From the NCBI GenBank assembly GCA_023512835.1, contig CM042085.1, positions 2,637,989 through 2,701,988 on the forward strand: a stretch of DNA of 64,000 nucleotides, written 5' to 3'. This DNA comes from Taxillus chinensis. Taxonomy: Eukaryota; Streptophyta; Magnoliopsida; Santalales; Loranthaceae. How positions within the stretch are numbered: the stretch's first letter is position 1; the number at the start of each line of letters is the position of its first letter. Both the position numbers and the translations under genes were made by a program. Positions 12,241 through 22,884 of this stretch are shown here, in pieces. The notes under the pieces were generated by a model, which was given only the letters and a program-made list of their open reading frames with translations, had not been told where the DNA came from and did no database searches.

Positions 12241-14121
12241 TCACCAATAATCGTTGCAAGAGCAAAGTCCATTCTCAAAATGGTGGAAGCGTGTGGGGTC
12301 TCTAATGACAAATCGACGATCTACAATCCTACTAACTAATTTCATAAACACATGGCAGTCTCCACATACCCTCAGGTTCTTTATCACAAGTATCTCTGTC
12401 CCAGGTTCAGTGTTTAAGAGCCCAAATGCAATGGCCAACTTCTCGCTGTGAACTCCTCCCATGCTCACCGTCAGCTCTTCATCACATCTCTCATTATTGC
12501 CACTTTTAGATCCAACGATTTCCCTAACTATATCATCCAATTGCTCCAGCATTGCATATATCTTCTCTGCTTGGGGATGGCTTCTATCCCCAGAGAAGAA
12601 CATGTAAGTTTTTCCCTTGTACTCGGTATAACTAAAACCTGGTTCCTTTCTAAGTTTCCGATCTCTCATCATCACACGAACCTTTAATACGCCTCCCAAA
12701 TCCTTTGCCTCTGAATATATATTCGATAACAAGACATAGTAACCAATACTCTTGGGTTCAAGCGCAACGACCTTCTCAAAAGCAAGCTCTGCAAGCTCCA
12801 CATTTCGATGAATTCTACAAGCGCTCAGAAGTGCCCCCCACACAGCTCCATCAGGTTTCATGGACATCGAATTGATGAGCTTCAAAGCTTCTTCAAGTCG
12901 ACCGGCCCGACCTAAAAGATCCACCATGCAGGCATAATGTTGCAGATCAGGCTGCAATCCATAGATCTCTTTCATCGCAGCAAAATAATCTAAGCCCTTA
13001 TCTGCCAATCCTGCATGGCTACACGCTGACAAAACACTCACAAACACTGCCCCATCAGGTCGAATACCAGCCCTAATCATCTCATCAAAAAGTTGTGCCG
13101 CAATTTCTCCATGTCCATGCATTCCATACCCGCCTATAATGGCTGTCCACGAAATTAGATTCTTCTCAGGCATGTCATCAAATAGCGCACGAGCCTTAAC
13201 CAAGTTACCACACCTAGAATACATACTGATCAATGCATTAGACACAATTGAGTTGCGAGCAAGGCCCCTAGATTCTATCTTCAGCTCCACCTCTTTACCA
13301 ACACTTTGAGCACCAAGATGAGCGCACGATGAAAGAACCCCAACGATCGTTATTGCGTCAGGAGAAATGTCCAAAAAGTCCATCAATCGGTAAATCTCCA
13401 AGGCCTGGGCAGCATGCCCGTTCTGGGCATAACCAGAAATGATGGCATTCCAAGTTATCAAATCTCTCACGGGCATTTCATCGAACAGGTTGCGAGCAGC
13501 ATCCATCGAGCCACACCTTACATACATAGAAAGCAGGCAGTTCGAAACAGCTAAAACCCAGTACCACCCAAGCTTAATATTGCAAGCATGGACACATTTC
13601 CCGAACCCGACGTGAGCAGAAACAACACAAGCAGGGACCAAACCGACCATGGTAACAAAGTCACACGGCACACCCATTCTCCTCATGTAGCGGAAGAGAC
13701 TGGCGGCGTCCTGGAATCGGGAGTTGAGAGCGTACCCGGCAACCAAAGCGTTGTAGCAGACGGTGCGCGCCTCCGAGTGAGGAATTTCGTCGAACACCTT
13801 GCTGGCGCTGTCGACGAGGGAGCATTTGGAGTAGAAGGAGATCAGGGAGGAATGGACGAAAGATTCGGAGATGCAGCCGGTGTGGATGACGTGGGCATGG
13901 AGCTGGGCGCCGGCGTTGTAGAGGGAGAGGGCGGAGGTGGATTTGAGGGCGAAGGGGAAGGAGAAAGCGTTGGGGCGGTGGCCGGAGCGTAGCATCAAGC
14001 GGTAGAGTTCGAGGCCGTCGCGGAAGCGGCCTTGCATGGCCAGCTCTCGCAGCCTGGTGTTCCATGCGACCGTGCCGGTGGCTGCCTGAAGATTGTTGAA
14101 GAGCTGCTTGGTACTGCCCAT
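12241..14121 (-). CDS. MEF10: PLS-class PPR protein with E/E+ and DYW domains, mitochondrial RNA editing factor (MEF10-like)
   Basis: Intronless, 626 residues. A short leader is followed by tandem P/L/S pentatricopeptide repeats (e.g. WNTRLRELAMQGRFRDGLEL, then DLITWNAIISGYAQNGHAAQ, then NLISWTAIIGGYGMHGHGE). An E/E+ region follows (GAVWGALLSACRIHRNVELA; PGFSYTEYKGKTYMFFSGD). The C-terminal DYW deaminase-like domain has HSEKLAIAFGLL, the CGDCH zinc motif and terminal CSCNDYW. PPR repeats read the RNA next to an editing site, and the DYW domain carries cytidine deaminase activity. Start and end agree with my recollection of Arabidopsis At3g11460 (MEF10), which sits beside the PPTase gene At3g11470, as here. 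Mitochondrial location is inferred from that orthology. The 5' third is markedly GC-rich, and long antisense ORFs there are shadows. Confidence 0.93.
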   Translation of the reverse strand: MGSTKQLFNNLQAATGTVAWNTRLRELAMQGRFRDGLELYRLMLRSGHRPNAFSFPFALKSTSALSLYNAGAQLHAHVIHTGCISESFVHSSLISFYSKCSLVDSASKVFDEIPHSEARTVCYNALVAGYALNSRFQDAASLFRYMRRMGVPCDFVTMVGLVPACVVSAHVGFGKCVHACNIKLGWYWVLAVSNCLLSMYVRCGSMDAARNLFDEMPVRDLITWNAIISGYAQNGHAAQALEIYRLMDFLDISPDAITIVGVLSSCAHLGAQSVGKEVELKIESRGLARNSIVSNALISMYSRCGNLVKARALFDDMPEKNLISWTAIIGGYGMHGHGEIAAQLFDEMIRAGIRPDGAVFVSVLSACSHAGLADKGLDYFAAMKEIYGLQPDLQHYACMVDLLGRAGRLEEALKLINSMSMKPDGAVWGALLSACRIHRNVELAELAFEKVVALEPKSIGYYVLLSNIYSEAKDLGGVLKVRVMMRDRKLRKEPGFSYTEYKGKTYMFFSGDRSHPQAEKIYAMLEQLDDIVREIVGSKSGNNERCDEELTVSMGGVHSEKLAIAFGLLNTEPGTEILVIKNLRVCGDCHVFMKLVSRIVDRRFVIRDPTRFHHFENGLCSCNDYW

Positions 14122-14739
14122 TTACAGCATGTCGGTGGTAAGAGACGGCGTTCCGTTACATATTTGTTTTTTTAAAAGTGTGTCTGAATTTTGAACGGGT
14201 ATTTTTTTATTTTATTCCCCTCAAGTTTTTCGTACAAAAATAATTAAAACATTTTTCAAACATGTACATTTCTCATAGAATTTTAAAAAAATAAATTGAT
14301 AAGTCCTTTGAAATTAACAAAGGTTGCATGAACATCGAACTTGCGAGTGGATAGAACCATACATAATTTGTAAAGCTTATTTGTGTCCATAGAGTGAATA
14401 CGGGAGAGGTCCTAAGTTCTGAATAAATAAGTTCAAGAGTTAAAGGAGGAAGAGACAGAAGAAGTCAGGTTTATTAATATGTCAAGTACAACTATTATAA
14501 AATCATCATAAATTGACCTTCATTTTAATTATGTATGAATTTATTTATTTCAAATCAAATCTAAACCACATTCGCTAACATACTATTTTTAACAAGTTAT
14601 CAACTCACACAACTATCAAATGACAACTACAATGATCACAACATAGAAAGCTAGCAAATGACTCACTCTGACTCTACCCCGAATAAGATTAACAATATGC
14701 CTGTAAGAATAAGAAAGATGTAATTAATTATCATTTCCC
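14122..14739. other. Gene-free spacer upstream of the MEF10-like gene
   Basis: AT-rich; holds the promoter and 5' UTR of the PPR gene on the minus strand. No clear TATA box or repeats stand out. Confidence 0.4.
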
Positions 14740-16438
14740 ATCCCCTCGTATTGAAGATCTCTTAACGCCATCATCAAAGACCATCTGAGAATCATCGATC
14801 ATATCCCATTTCAGGTAAGCTTTTATAGCTACATTTGCTAGCCTTATGTCAAAAGAAGGATAACACAACTTTCATTCCTTGAAGCACATTTTCAGACCAT
14901 CACGACCAGTTTAGCAAGAGCCTGAAGCATAACATTGGGCTTTGAAAACTACAATTTCAACCAATCCCATATACCGTCAACCTTATTTAGATTACCTGCA
15001 CCTTCATACAAGCTGATTGAGTAATGAAAAGCCTTGAGATCCCGTGGCATCATTTCTATCTCTACCTCTCGAAGAGCAATTTCAGCTTTCTCTAAAAGCC
15101 CGGCTTTGACCCATATTGATGCCAAATAACAATACGCACTCCAATCGCACGTGCTTTTGTCTATATTTTTCATCGCCGCCACAACCCACTATATGGCTTC
15201 AAAGTCATTTAGGGACGCATAGCGGTGCGCATCAAGGCATTGCAAGTAAAGGTGATCGAGGGACATTTCTTCTACTAGGGGAGGCACCTTCTCAGGCTGC
15301 TCCAACTTCATATACAGAGTCATAAGGGGGTTTAATGCCTGAGAAGTGGATACAAAGCCCAATCCATCCATTTTCTCAAAGAGAGACAAGGCCTTTTCAG
15401 TCATCTTGATCTCACAAGCGAAGATCAATAAAGATCCATAGGTGCATTGGTTCTTCACAGATGATGGAAGGAAGGCCATCAGAGTCAAGTAATTCTCGGC
15501 AGCAGCTATCCGCCTATCCCTTGGTTTTTGATATCAGACCAATGCGTACTTCGCAATCATAATGTGACAAGCCGATGTTTCTGTAATTCTCAGAAGCAAT
15601 TATCTGTATCAATCCAATCAGCATACAATTCAAATATATGCCATGACATCCCCACAGGATCAAACAGGCCTATAAAGCACAATCAATAACTTCATAAAAA
15701 TGTGTTTATCGTTCTGTTAAAAAAACCGCCATTTCTAATTGAAAACCAAAAGGGTCGTAGTGAAATCATATAATTATCTGCATGCTGTTGAAATTCAATA
15801 GATATTTCAAGTTTTGTTATATCTACACATCAGTTCACAACTATCAACAATTAAATAAAGCATAAATGCGCCAGTCAAGACGTGAACAAAGTAGCTAATG
15901 ACTCACATTTGAATAAATTTTTTCTTTTTTAGAAAAAAAAAAAAAGAAGCTACATTTGCTTTCCTTGTGTTTCACTGTTTCTCAGGAACCAAACAGAGGG
16001 AATTGCAATCATGTGTGATTTAACTAGGAAAAACCTTACTTACAAAAATTTAAACCAAATGGGGGAGGCAGAAAAAAAATTCAGCAACAGAACAAGTTAA
16101 GGACTAGAGAAAACAACTGAAACATTTGAAAACATCGTCCAAACAAAATGAAACGAAGAAGAAGAAGCTTACCTCGATAGCGCGTGCTTGAATCTGCCGT
16201 ATTTTCGGAGCTCCTAGATACATCTTCGGATGACGCCTTCCACGGTGACTTTGCCTTCCTTAAAGTAATCGTTTAGCGTGTGGGAGACGCTACCTTCGGT
16301 GGCTCCAAGCGCCGACAACTTGGGGTAGAGGCGATCTCCTCCGGCGGAGGACGTTTTGGTCGTGGCATCAAGCACCGCCGTGTAGAACCGCCTAGCCAGT
16401 GACGCTCCGGCTGAGAACAGGCCTCTCTGTAGCATCAT
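14740..16438 (-). pseudogene. Broken P-class PPR gene (At1g60770-like family)
   Basis: Exon 1 (16438-16214) encodes a mitochondrial-style leader and LYPKLSALGATEGSVSHTLN, then stops after GVIRRCI. Further pieces follow in order down the minus strand: NIGLSHYDCEVRIGLISKTK (about 15590-15530), a small insertion with TAG, SSVKNQCTYGSLL, KALSLFEKMDGLGFVSTS and LYMKLEQPEKVPPLVEEM. Next come a deletion, NDFEAI plus a stop at about 15189, then CDWSAYCYLASIWVKAGLLE, MLQALAKL (about 14905) and RLANVAIKAYLKWDMIDD (about 14830). In intact homologs these segments form one continuous array of degenerate PPR repeats. There are at least two premature stops, two or more frameshifts and internal deletions, and the 3' end is missing. 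It is a decayed gene, not a rapidly evolving one. Confidence 0.85.
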
Positions 16439-16641
16439 TTCTCCCTAGAATGCCGTCGTCATTGTAGAGCTAGATTTGGGTTTATATGTTTTACATTTAG
16501 TGAAGGAGGAAGAATTTGAGAGTTGTGGCATTCACTTCAACCAACATGTTTTAATTTCAAACCACCGTGAATTATGTTTGAATTCAAAATTCCTTAGGGT
16601 AACATTAAAATAAAGTGATAGTAAAGAGAAAAAAGCACTGG

Positions 16642-16968
16642 GTTGGGTTGGGACAAATTATCCTTATTTCAAACCTATCTCTCCTAAGAAAATTATATCT
16701 CAAATTTGCCTTAAACTCGATTATGTTGACCTAAAATCCATCTCGATAGGGTTGGGGCGGGATGGATACTTGATAAACTCGCTAAATTATTTTACAAAAA
16801 CGGGTTTACAATGATTCATTTTTATTTTGAATTCATCCCAAATCATTGACAGATTGGAGATATCAATCTCAAATCTACCTCAAATCCAGTTATATCAATT
16901 TTAAACCCATACAATTAGAGGCGGGGTGAGTCAGGTATCCAATATAACCCACCTCATTGTCATCCCTA
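16642..16968. mobile_element. Remnant of a TAGGGATG-type small TIR element
   Basis: The right end reads CATTGTCATCCCTA, and the body has the same order of features as the copies at 34771 and 38701 (GGGTTGGGGCGGGATGG, GGAGATATCAATCTCAAAT, GGCGGGGTGAGTCAGGTATC). The left terminal repeat is missing, so no target duplication is found. It is an eroded or truncated copy with no coding capacity. Confidence 0.6.
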
Positions 16969-17224
16969 TAAACAATATAACCATATGCTCTCACCAAATA
17001 AGAGAAAAGGGTGAGAACAAAAGAACCATTCCATTCACTAGCAAGAGACAATGAGAACATATAGATTGGCATTTGAAAATTAATCCTTATGTTTTGATTT
17101 GATTATGGTGTGGTTTTAAATATATTTTTCGCAAATGAATTTATGCTCACATTGGTGATTAATGTGGGTGGTATTATAAGAGTTAATGGATAATGAAACA
17201 CCTTAAATATATTATTGTCTTTAA

Positions 17225-19033
17225 CAGGCCCGGCCCAAGGGGGAGGCCCAGTAGGCGGCTGCCTAGGGCACCCGGCCCTTGGGTCTAGTTAAGGGGCACA
17301 TATTTGTGCCCTCGAGGGCACCAGCCCGGCAGTCGCTACCCGTAACCACGATCCTCTCCGCTCTCCCGCATCGCAAAAACCGACTGAACCGAGCGGCGCA
17401 AACACGCAGTCCCGACGGCCGCCGGCACCGCGCAGCCCTGCACAGCCGCGTACTAGACTCCCTTTCACTGTTCGACGACCGCGGCGACGCCGGACGCCCT
17501 CACCCAGTCACCCTTTCAGCCTTTCTGTTTCTGCCTTTCACCGATTCGACGACGACGTGCCGCGTCCGAGTGAGACGACAGACGGCGACGACGTTCCGTC
17601 GATCCAGCGATCCTCCACTCCTCGGCAGACGGCAGCACGGAGCACGCAGGCGGAGGCAGCAGACGAGACGCCGAGACGACAGTTTGTGAGTTCTCCTTCC
17701 TTCCGACCCTTTTAATTGTTGATTTGAAATTCAACAAACTGTATACTCTATTTTTTGGTGTTTATCGAGCAATCCGTATACTCTCTTGTATTACAATAAT
17801 ATTATATATAAATTGGGTTCAATCTGGGGAAATTAGTATATATATATATATACTGATATACAAACTGGAGTCTTTTCATGGGTTTTCTTTACCATGGAAG
17901 CGTGTAATTAATCTGGGAGAATATGGGAGAAAGGAAAGGGATCAACAGTTAAGAAAACAAATTTTAGTTGGTAGTTTTGAGACAATAACAGATTAATAGA
18001 GAAAAATAAAAGTTTAAATAGACTGAAATTTGAGAAGCAAAGTTAAAAGATTCAATAATGTCAGCATATTAATAACGTATTACATAATTAGAAAAGGGGG
18101 TTAAAAATATAGTGTATCTTTTAGTATCCAATATCACACACAACCTTTATATATTAGTAGGTTTCTATCTATCGACAATGACAACAGCCTGTAGATATAT
18201 TTTTTAAATGGACAAAAACACTAACTATAAGTATGAGAAGTAAGCACAGATAATAGAAGAAAAAACATAATCTGCATAAATAATTAGAGTCTTAGCCGGA
18301 ATATAAATAAAGAAATTAGTGAGGTCATCATACACCATCGGCTCCACCGTCACCTTGTAGTAGCCCTGCAGAGGTCGTCAAAGGTGAGCCAAAGTGGTCA
18401 ACAAAGGTGGTGAAAAAAATTAAAGCTGGTAAAAAATTTTGAAATAGCTAAAAAATTATTGAGCATTGTAAAAAAAAAACTAGATAAATTTTATAATAAT
18501 GACATTTTTCGTTAAATTTTACCAAAACTTTAACTATCCCCCGGAGAGTACTCAAAGTTAAGTAATATTCATACTACCTATACTTATATAAGGTATAGGA
18601 TTAAGAAGGTAAACAATATTAGAACAAAATGTATTGCTGCTAATATATGTGAAATTTATGTGAAATACCGATGGGATTTAAAATTACAGCACTATTTGAA
18701 TAATTTTAATTTAGTGTTGCACTATGTTGAATCATGGATGGATTAATGGATGCTTTTGTTTTTAATTTGGTGTTATACTATTTGAATAATGTTTTTAGTT
18801 TTTAAATTTAATTATATTTGATGAGTTAATTAATTATGTTTGTAGATATTAATATTATTTCATTGTATGTTTTGATGTTCTTAATTAATAGCTGTAAATT
18901 TTAATTTGGGATTATTATAAATTTTAGATAGGTTAAGAAAAATTTAAAATTCAATAACAAAAAAAACAGGGGCACTTTTTTTAGATGCTCGCCTTAGTTG
19001 CCTAAGGCATCCGATTTCTTAGGGCCGGCCTTG
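17225..19033. mobile_element. Non-autonomous hAT-superfamily transposon, 1.8 kb
   Basis: The element starts CAGGCCCGGCCC and ends GGGCCGGCCTTG, whose reverse complement CAAGGCCGGCCC matches the left end at 10 of 12 bases. It is flanked by a perfect 8-bp duplication, GTCTTTAA (17217-17224 and 19034-19041), the hallmark of hAT insertion. Just inside both ends lie related subterminal motifs (left GCTGCCTAGGGCACC, right TTGCCTAAGGCATCC). A GC-rich block at 17290-17690 resembles the untranslated first exon of plant hAT elements and ends in a possible donor, TTTGTGAGTT. I find no BED zinc finger, transposase core or dimerisation domain, so it would need a transposase from elsewhere. The intact duplication and near-intact ends suggest fairly recent movement. 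Confidence 0.88.
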
Positions 19034-19041
19034 GTCTTTAA

Positions 19042-19984
19042 CTTCTCAACAACCTAAATTATTTTTAGACTTATACATTTTGCAATGTAAACATTCTAGT
19101 AATATATGAGCTCTCTCAAGGTTGGCTCTGAGGTATATATGAACAGGCTTATTTAAGATTTGATATAATCCAAATATAAAAAATATCGGTAAAACATATA
19201 TTACAATGAAATACGGAGAGAGTGTCTATGCATTCTTTCTGAAATTTACTTTTTGGTGGATTATAACTCTGCTATCATATTCCAATGAAACCCTTATTTA
19301 ATTTCATATGTTTTAATAATTATAATGTAAATGATTATACCAGGAAAAAAAATTGATAGCACATCCTTTCAATGGTTTTCTACTTTAGCTAAAATGGAGT
19401 CCGATAATGATGCTCCGACCAACTCTTTCTCATCAAAGGATATTGCCCTGATGCATCAAGCCTTTGTGTTTATGATAGTTTTAAAGTTATTTTTAAGTAA
19501 TCTACTTTAATAAAAATCTATAACTTTTAAAAAAACAAGACTTTTCTTAATGATTATATTGACGGCCTACTTTGTTCCGGTCTGACTGTTAATGATTCAT
19601 TTTGATATAGAGGATAACATATTACATCTTCTCGTAAAACAATCTTACATAATTAAAAAGTTATATTTACTGAATTTTTCAATGATTTATTGGAAAAAGT
19701 AATAAATAGAATGTATTATTGACCTTAGTTTGGATTTATTTACTTAAATTTTTCCATAATTTTTATCCTCCTGATTTGTTAAAGCAAATTACTTCTTACA
19801 TTGTCAATATTTTTTTCCCTATTTTATTACCAAAAATTATTATTTAAAAAAAACAAATTTTAAAAAAAATTTAAAACACATTCTTTTTATAACACCCTCC
19901 TTCCCCCTTCCCCCCCTAAATCTTCCCGCCCTCTGTCCCTCCCTCGCCGACCCCCCCCTCTCTCCTTCTCTACCTCACCCCTAG
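19042..19984. other. Intergenic DNA leading into the RPA3 promoter
   Basis: Mostly AT-rich. From about 19895 it becomes strongly pyrimidine-rich (C/T tracts), typical of a plant promoter or 5' UTR pyrimidine patch, just before the RPA3 leader. Confidence 0.45.
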
Positions 19985-19988
19985 GTAA

Positions 19989-20029
<41 letters not shown>

Positions 20030-20600
20030 TGTTCTCCCAATTACAGCAAGTTCTATGATGTTTTGTCTAATCATGTTATCCTAAGACATTCTATGACTAG
20101 AGATCAGCTCAAACGAAACCCTAGAAGTTGGACTAATCAATAGCCGTGAGTGCACAGCACTAATCGAAGACTGGTAATTGTTATATCTTCGAATCCAAAG
20201 CGATGAAATCGATTCTTATTTCATAAAGTTAATCTTGTATTAATTAATGTGGCTGCGACATTGACCGATTTTGTTCATTTTCTTTTATTTGCAGCCGACC
20301 CTATTGTTTAATTTTCATATTATATATACATTAAACCCTGCAAATCGTTTCGCGTTTCATAAACTCAAATACCGAACTAATGTGGTTCTCATGTGAATTA
20401 ATTATTATTATTTATTTAGAGCCCTCGCCTATTTATTCAGCGATCTATCATGTTATGTAATATGTATACATGAAACTCTGTAACTCGGTGCACTTTCATA
20501 AAGTGAATGCTCTATTAATGAGGCTGTGATACAAGCTAATGATTGCTACTGTTGTTGTTGTCGTCTGACTATAACCCCTTGTTATTTGAGCTATCTTTTA
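19985..20600 (+). other. RPA3: RPA3 5' UTR exon and leader intron (probable)
   Basis: The RPA3 start codon sits only four bases after a TTTTAG acceptor (20600). A good donor, ACTG|GTAATTG, lies at 20173/20174. This implies a non-coding first exon covering about 20030-20173 and a 427-bp intron in the leader. The transcription start is not determined. Confidence 0.55.
19988..20032. repeat. Compound (CT)n(GT)n microsatellite
   Basis: About 12 CT units run directly into about 10 GT units at the start of the RPA3 leader. It is probably transcribed. Confidence 0.9.
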
Positions 20601-20604
20601 GGTT

Positions 20605-21935
20605 ATGGATACATCAAACCCTGCAGTTTTTGCCAACACGGGGCTGCTGCAGATGCATGCAGGACGGAAGGTTCGAGCAGTGATTCAGGTCTTAAGTTCT
20701 GATGGGGGAGTTGTAACTGGAAAATCTACAGATGATCAGAAGCTGGTTGTGAAGGGGTCCCCACCTTTCGCGCTTACTACCTTTGTTGAAGTTATTGGTA
20801 TTGCCGACAGTAATCAATCAATCCGCGCTGAAAAATGGACCAACTTTGGCGATACATTTGGTATGGCACTTGCTCTTCCCACGACTACTACACTGGTTTT
20901 CTATTTTTAGTGTTTTATAATGTCATTGCGTGAACAAGTGATATTCCAATCCAACATTTGTTGAAAAAGGCATTGTGTATGGAATCCCATATTGGCTAAG
21001 ATTCTTACTTTTCCTAAAATCTAAATATCATTGTGCAAGCAACCCTTTTTTTTCTCAACGATAACATAAAATTTTCTCTAGCTGTACAACTGACATTCTG
21101 GTACACTTTATTGTGCAAAATAAATACCAGCAGTCTGGAAGCTATTATTTTTTAAGGTTCACCTAGACTGTAGAAAGTAAGTACTCTGTTTTGACGCAAA
21201 TGAATAACCAAGCAGCCTTCTTGTCCCTCTGTAACAACCCTTTGATTGAGCTTTTATTTAATTTTTTTTTGGGTCAGTGTAAGTGATCCCTTCTTCTCAA
21301 CAATAATAAACAACTTCCGCCAAAATACCAAGTCACAAAACTGTAGCTTTTCATGGTCCACTCAAATTGTAGAAAGTAAGTAGTTTGTCTAGATGCAAAT
21401 AAACCAATAAGGAAGACCGGTGCTCCCATCCTATGCTTTTGTAACCAGCTTTTAATTGAACTTCTAGGAAATGATGCTTCTTGGTTGGCTAAATATGACC
21501 TTCCTGTGGCGTTTGCAATAAGCTGATCTGGCAGTGGAGCCCCGAGTGTCTACGTTAGTTAATTTGACTCATGTTGATAATTTAGAGATTGAATTCATTG
21601 CTTATCTTAGCATGTGAATGGAGCATGAGTATTGACAATGTAATTTATCCCAATTGTTTGTATCTCCACTACACTGTTGAGTTGCAATAGTATCCCCATT
21701 ATTATTATTATTATTATTTTCTATTGAATTAATGATTGTAATTAAACTTGAAAATGATTTTTCTTATTCTTGCTCTGTCCATCTGAATTCGTTTCCATCT
21801 AGTGATGGGCTTTCTTTTTCTAAACCTATATGCTGTTTTTCTTCTAAGAAGCACTTGAATTTTTGAGCAGACACAAATACCTACAATCAGCTTTGCTTGC
21901 TTGCAAATGGGGAATACAAGCACTTGTTCATTTAG
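20605..21935 (+). CDS. RPA3: Replication protein A 14-kDa subunit (RPA3)
   Basis: Two coding exons, 20605-20860 and 21871-21935, join in frame (ACATTTG|GT ... CAG|ACACAAATAC) to give 106 residues, the normal size. RPA3 is the small OB-fold subunit that holds the RPA heterotrimer together on single-stranded DNA in replication and repair. It opens MDTSNPAVFANTGLLQMHAG. It continues with GRKVRAVIQV, GSPPFALTTFVEVIGIAD and SIRAEKWTNFGDTF, and ends NQLCLLANGEYKHLFI. All match the plant family closely, with no lesions. The 1-kb intron carries a diverged direct duplication (21057-21470). Confidence 0.93.
21057..21470. repeat. Diverged direct duplication in the RPA3 intron
   Basis: Two blocks about 240 bp apart share an ordered set of motifs: TCAACGATAATA / TCAACAATAATA, TGTAGAAAGTAAGTA / TGTAGAAAGTAAGTA, GACGCAAATGAATAACCAA / GATGCAAATAAACCAATAA, and TGATTGAGCTTTTA / TTTTAATTGAACTTCTA. 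This looks like an old tandem duplication of intron sequence. Confidence 0.6.
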
Positions 21936-22884
21936 GGAGTCATGTCAGTGCATGGTCGTTGGTTCTTGGTGAAGCAGGAAGCATAATCTTCTAGACACTC
22001 CTTCCTGTGGTCATGTTGTGATGGGTTTCATTTGTGTTCTAGAACTTGTAGAGGTGTGCTCGATGATTAATTTGATTGTGTAATGTACTTATGTTTTTGA
22101 GACGAGGACACTATATTGTATCTGTTTAAATGGTTTTTTTGTTACCCCTACTTTTCTACATCCGTTTATACATATTATATGGCAAGGGCAGGGCCTGAAG
22201 CATAACGCCTCAATGGAATTTTACAAAGCATTTGAAGTTTGGTTTCATGTAATGGATCACAATCTCAACATTAACACATATAATGTAGGTTTGAAATGGT
22301 TCCATCTTGCCTATTTTAGCACTTGTTATAAACAGGACCTTTCAACTGCCTGTGCTCTCGACCTTTTTTTTCTCTTGTTATTGATTGGCAAGGATTGAAA
22401 ATAAGACTCAATAAACAAAGCTACTTGTTAGTTTGCTACTTTGCACTGCAAGTGCTGATGAAAGAGGAAAGAAGTTAATCAAAATTTGCCCCATTTTCAG
22501 TGATTGCTAAGACTGACCGATGAAAGAAAGGCGCGGTGAAACAAGCATGGATGATACCATTGTTTTTTTTTTTTTGGATGAATTAAAAAATGCAATTGTC
22601 ACGGTTCTCATAGGTTAATAACTCGCAGCGTTAACAATCATAGGTTAATAACTCGCTAGGGCTAACAATGTGGCACTGGGCATGTCAGAAGCCCTCAACA
22701 AGACAAGAAATCTCCACCAATAAATTTAATCTCCAACTCCGAATTTTCTATCGGTTCTCTAATTGAGCCAAGAAATTAGAATGAGAAAGGGAGTCAGCGA
22801 GAGCTGAAAAGATGTGGACAATTATAAAATGCAATGAGCTGTTTCAAATGGATTAACTTAGAACATCCAGAAATAAACTCATGC
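21936..22884. other. RPA3 3' UTR and convergent intergenic DNA
   Basis: Lies between the RPA3 stop and the 3' end of the oppositely oriented F-box transcript. A short direct repeat, CATAGGTTAATAACTCGC, occurs twice near 22610-22655. Nothing coding is seen. Confidence 0.45.

Noticed and set aside
13588..14065. Long open frames in other frames of the MEF10-like gene
   Set aside because: GC-rich shadows of the real PPR reading frame; low-complexity Gly/Glu or Pro/Arg products.
17279..17737. Open frames inside the hAT element as a possible transposase
   Set aside because: Arg/Ser-rich composition from GC-rich DNA; no BED finger, DDE residues or hAT dimerisation motif.
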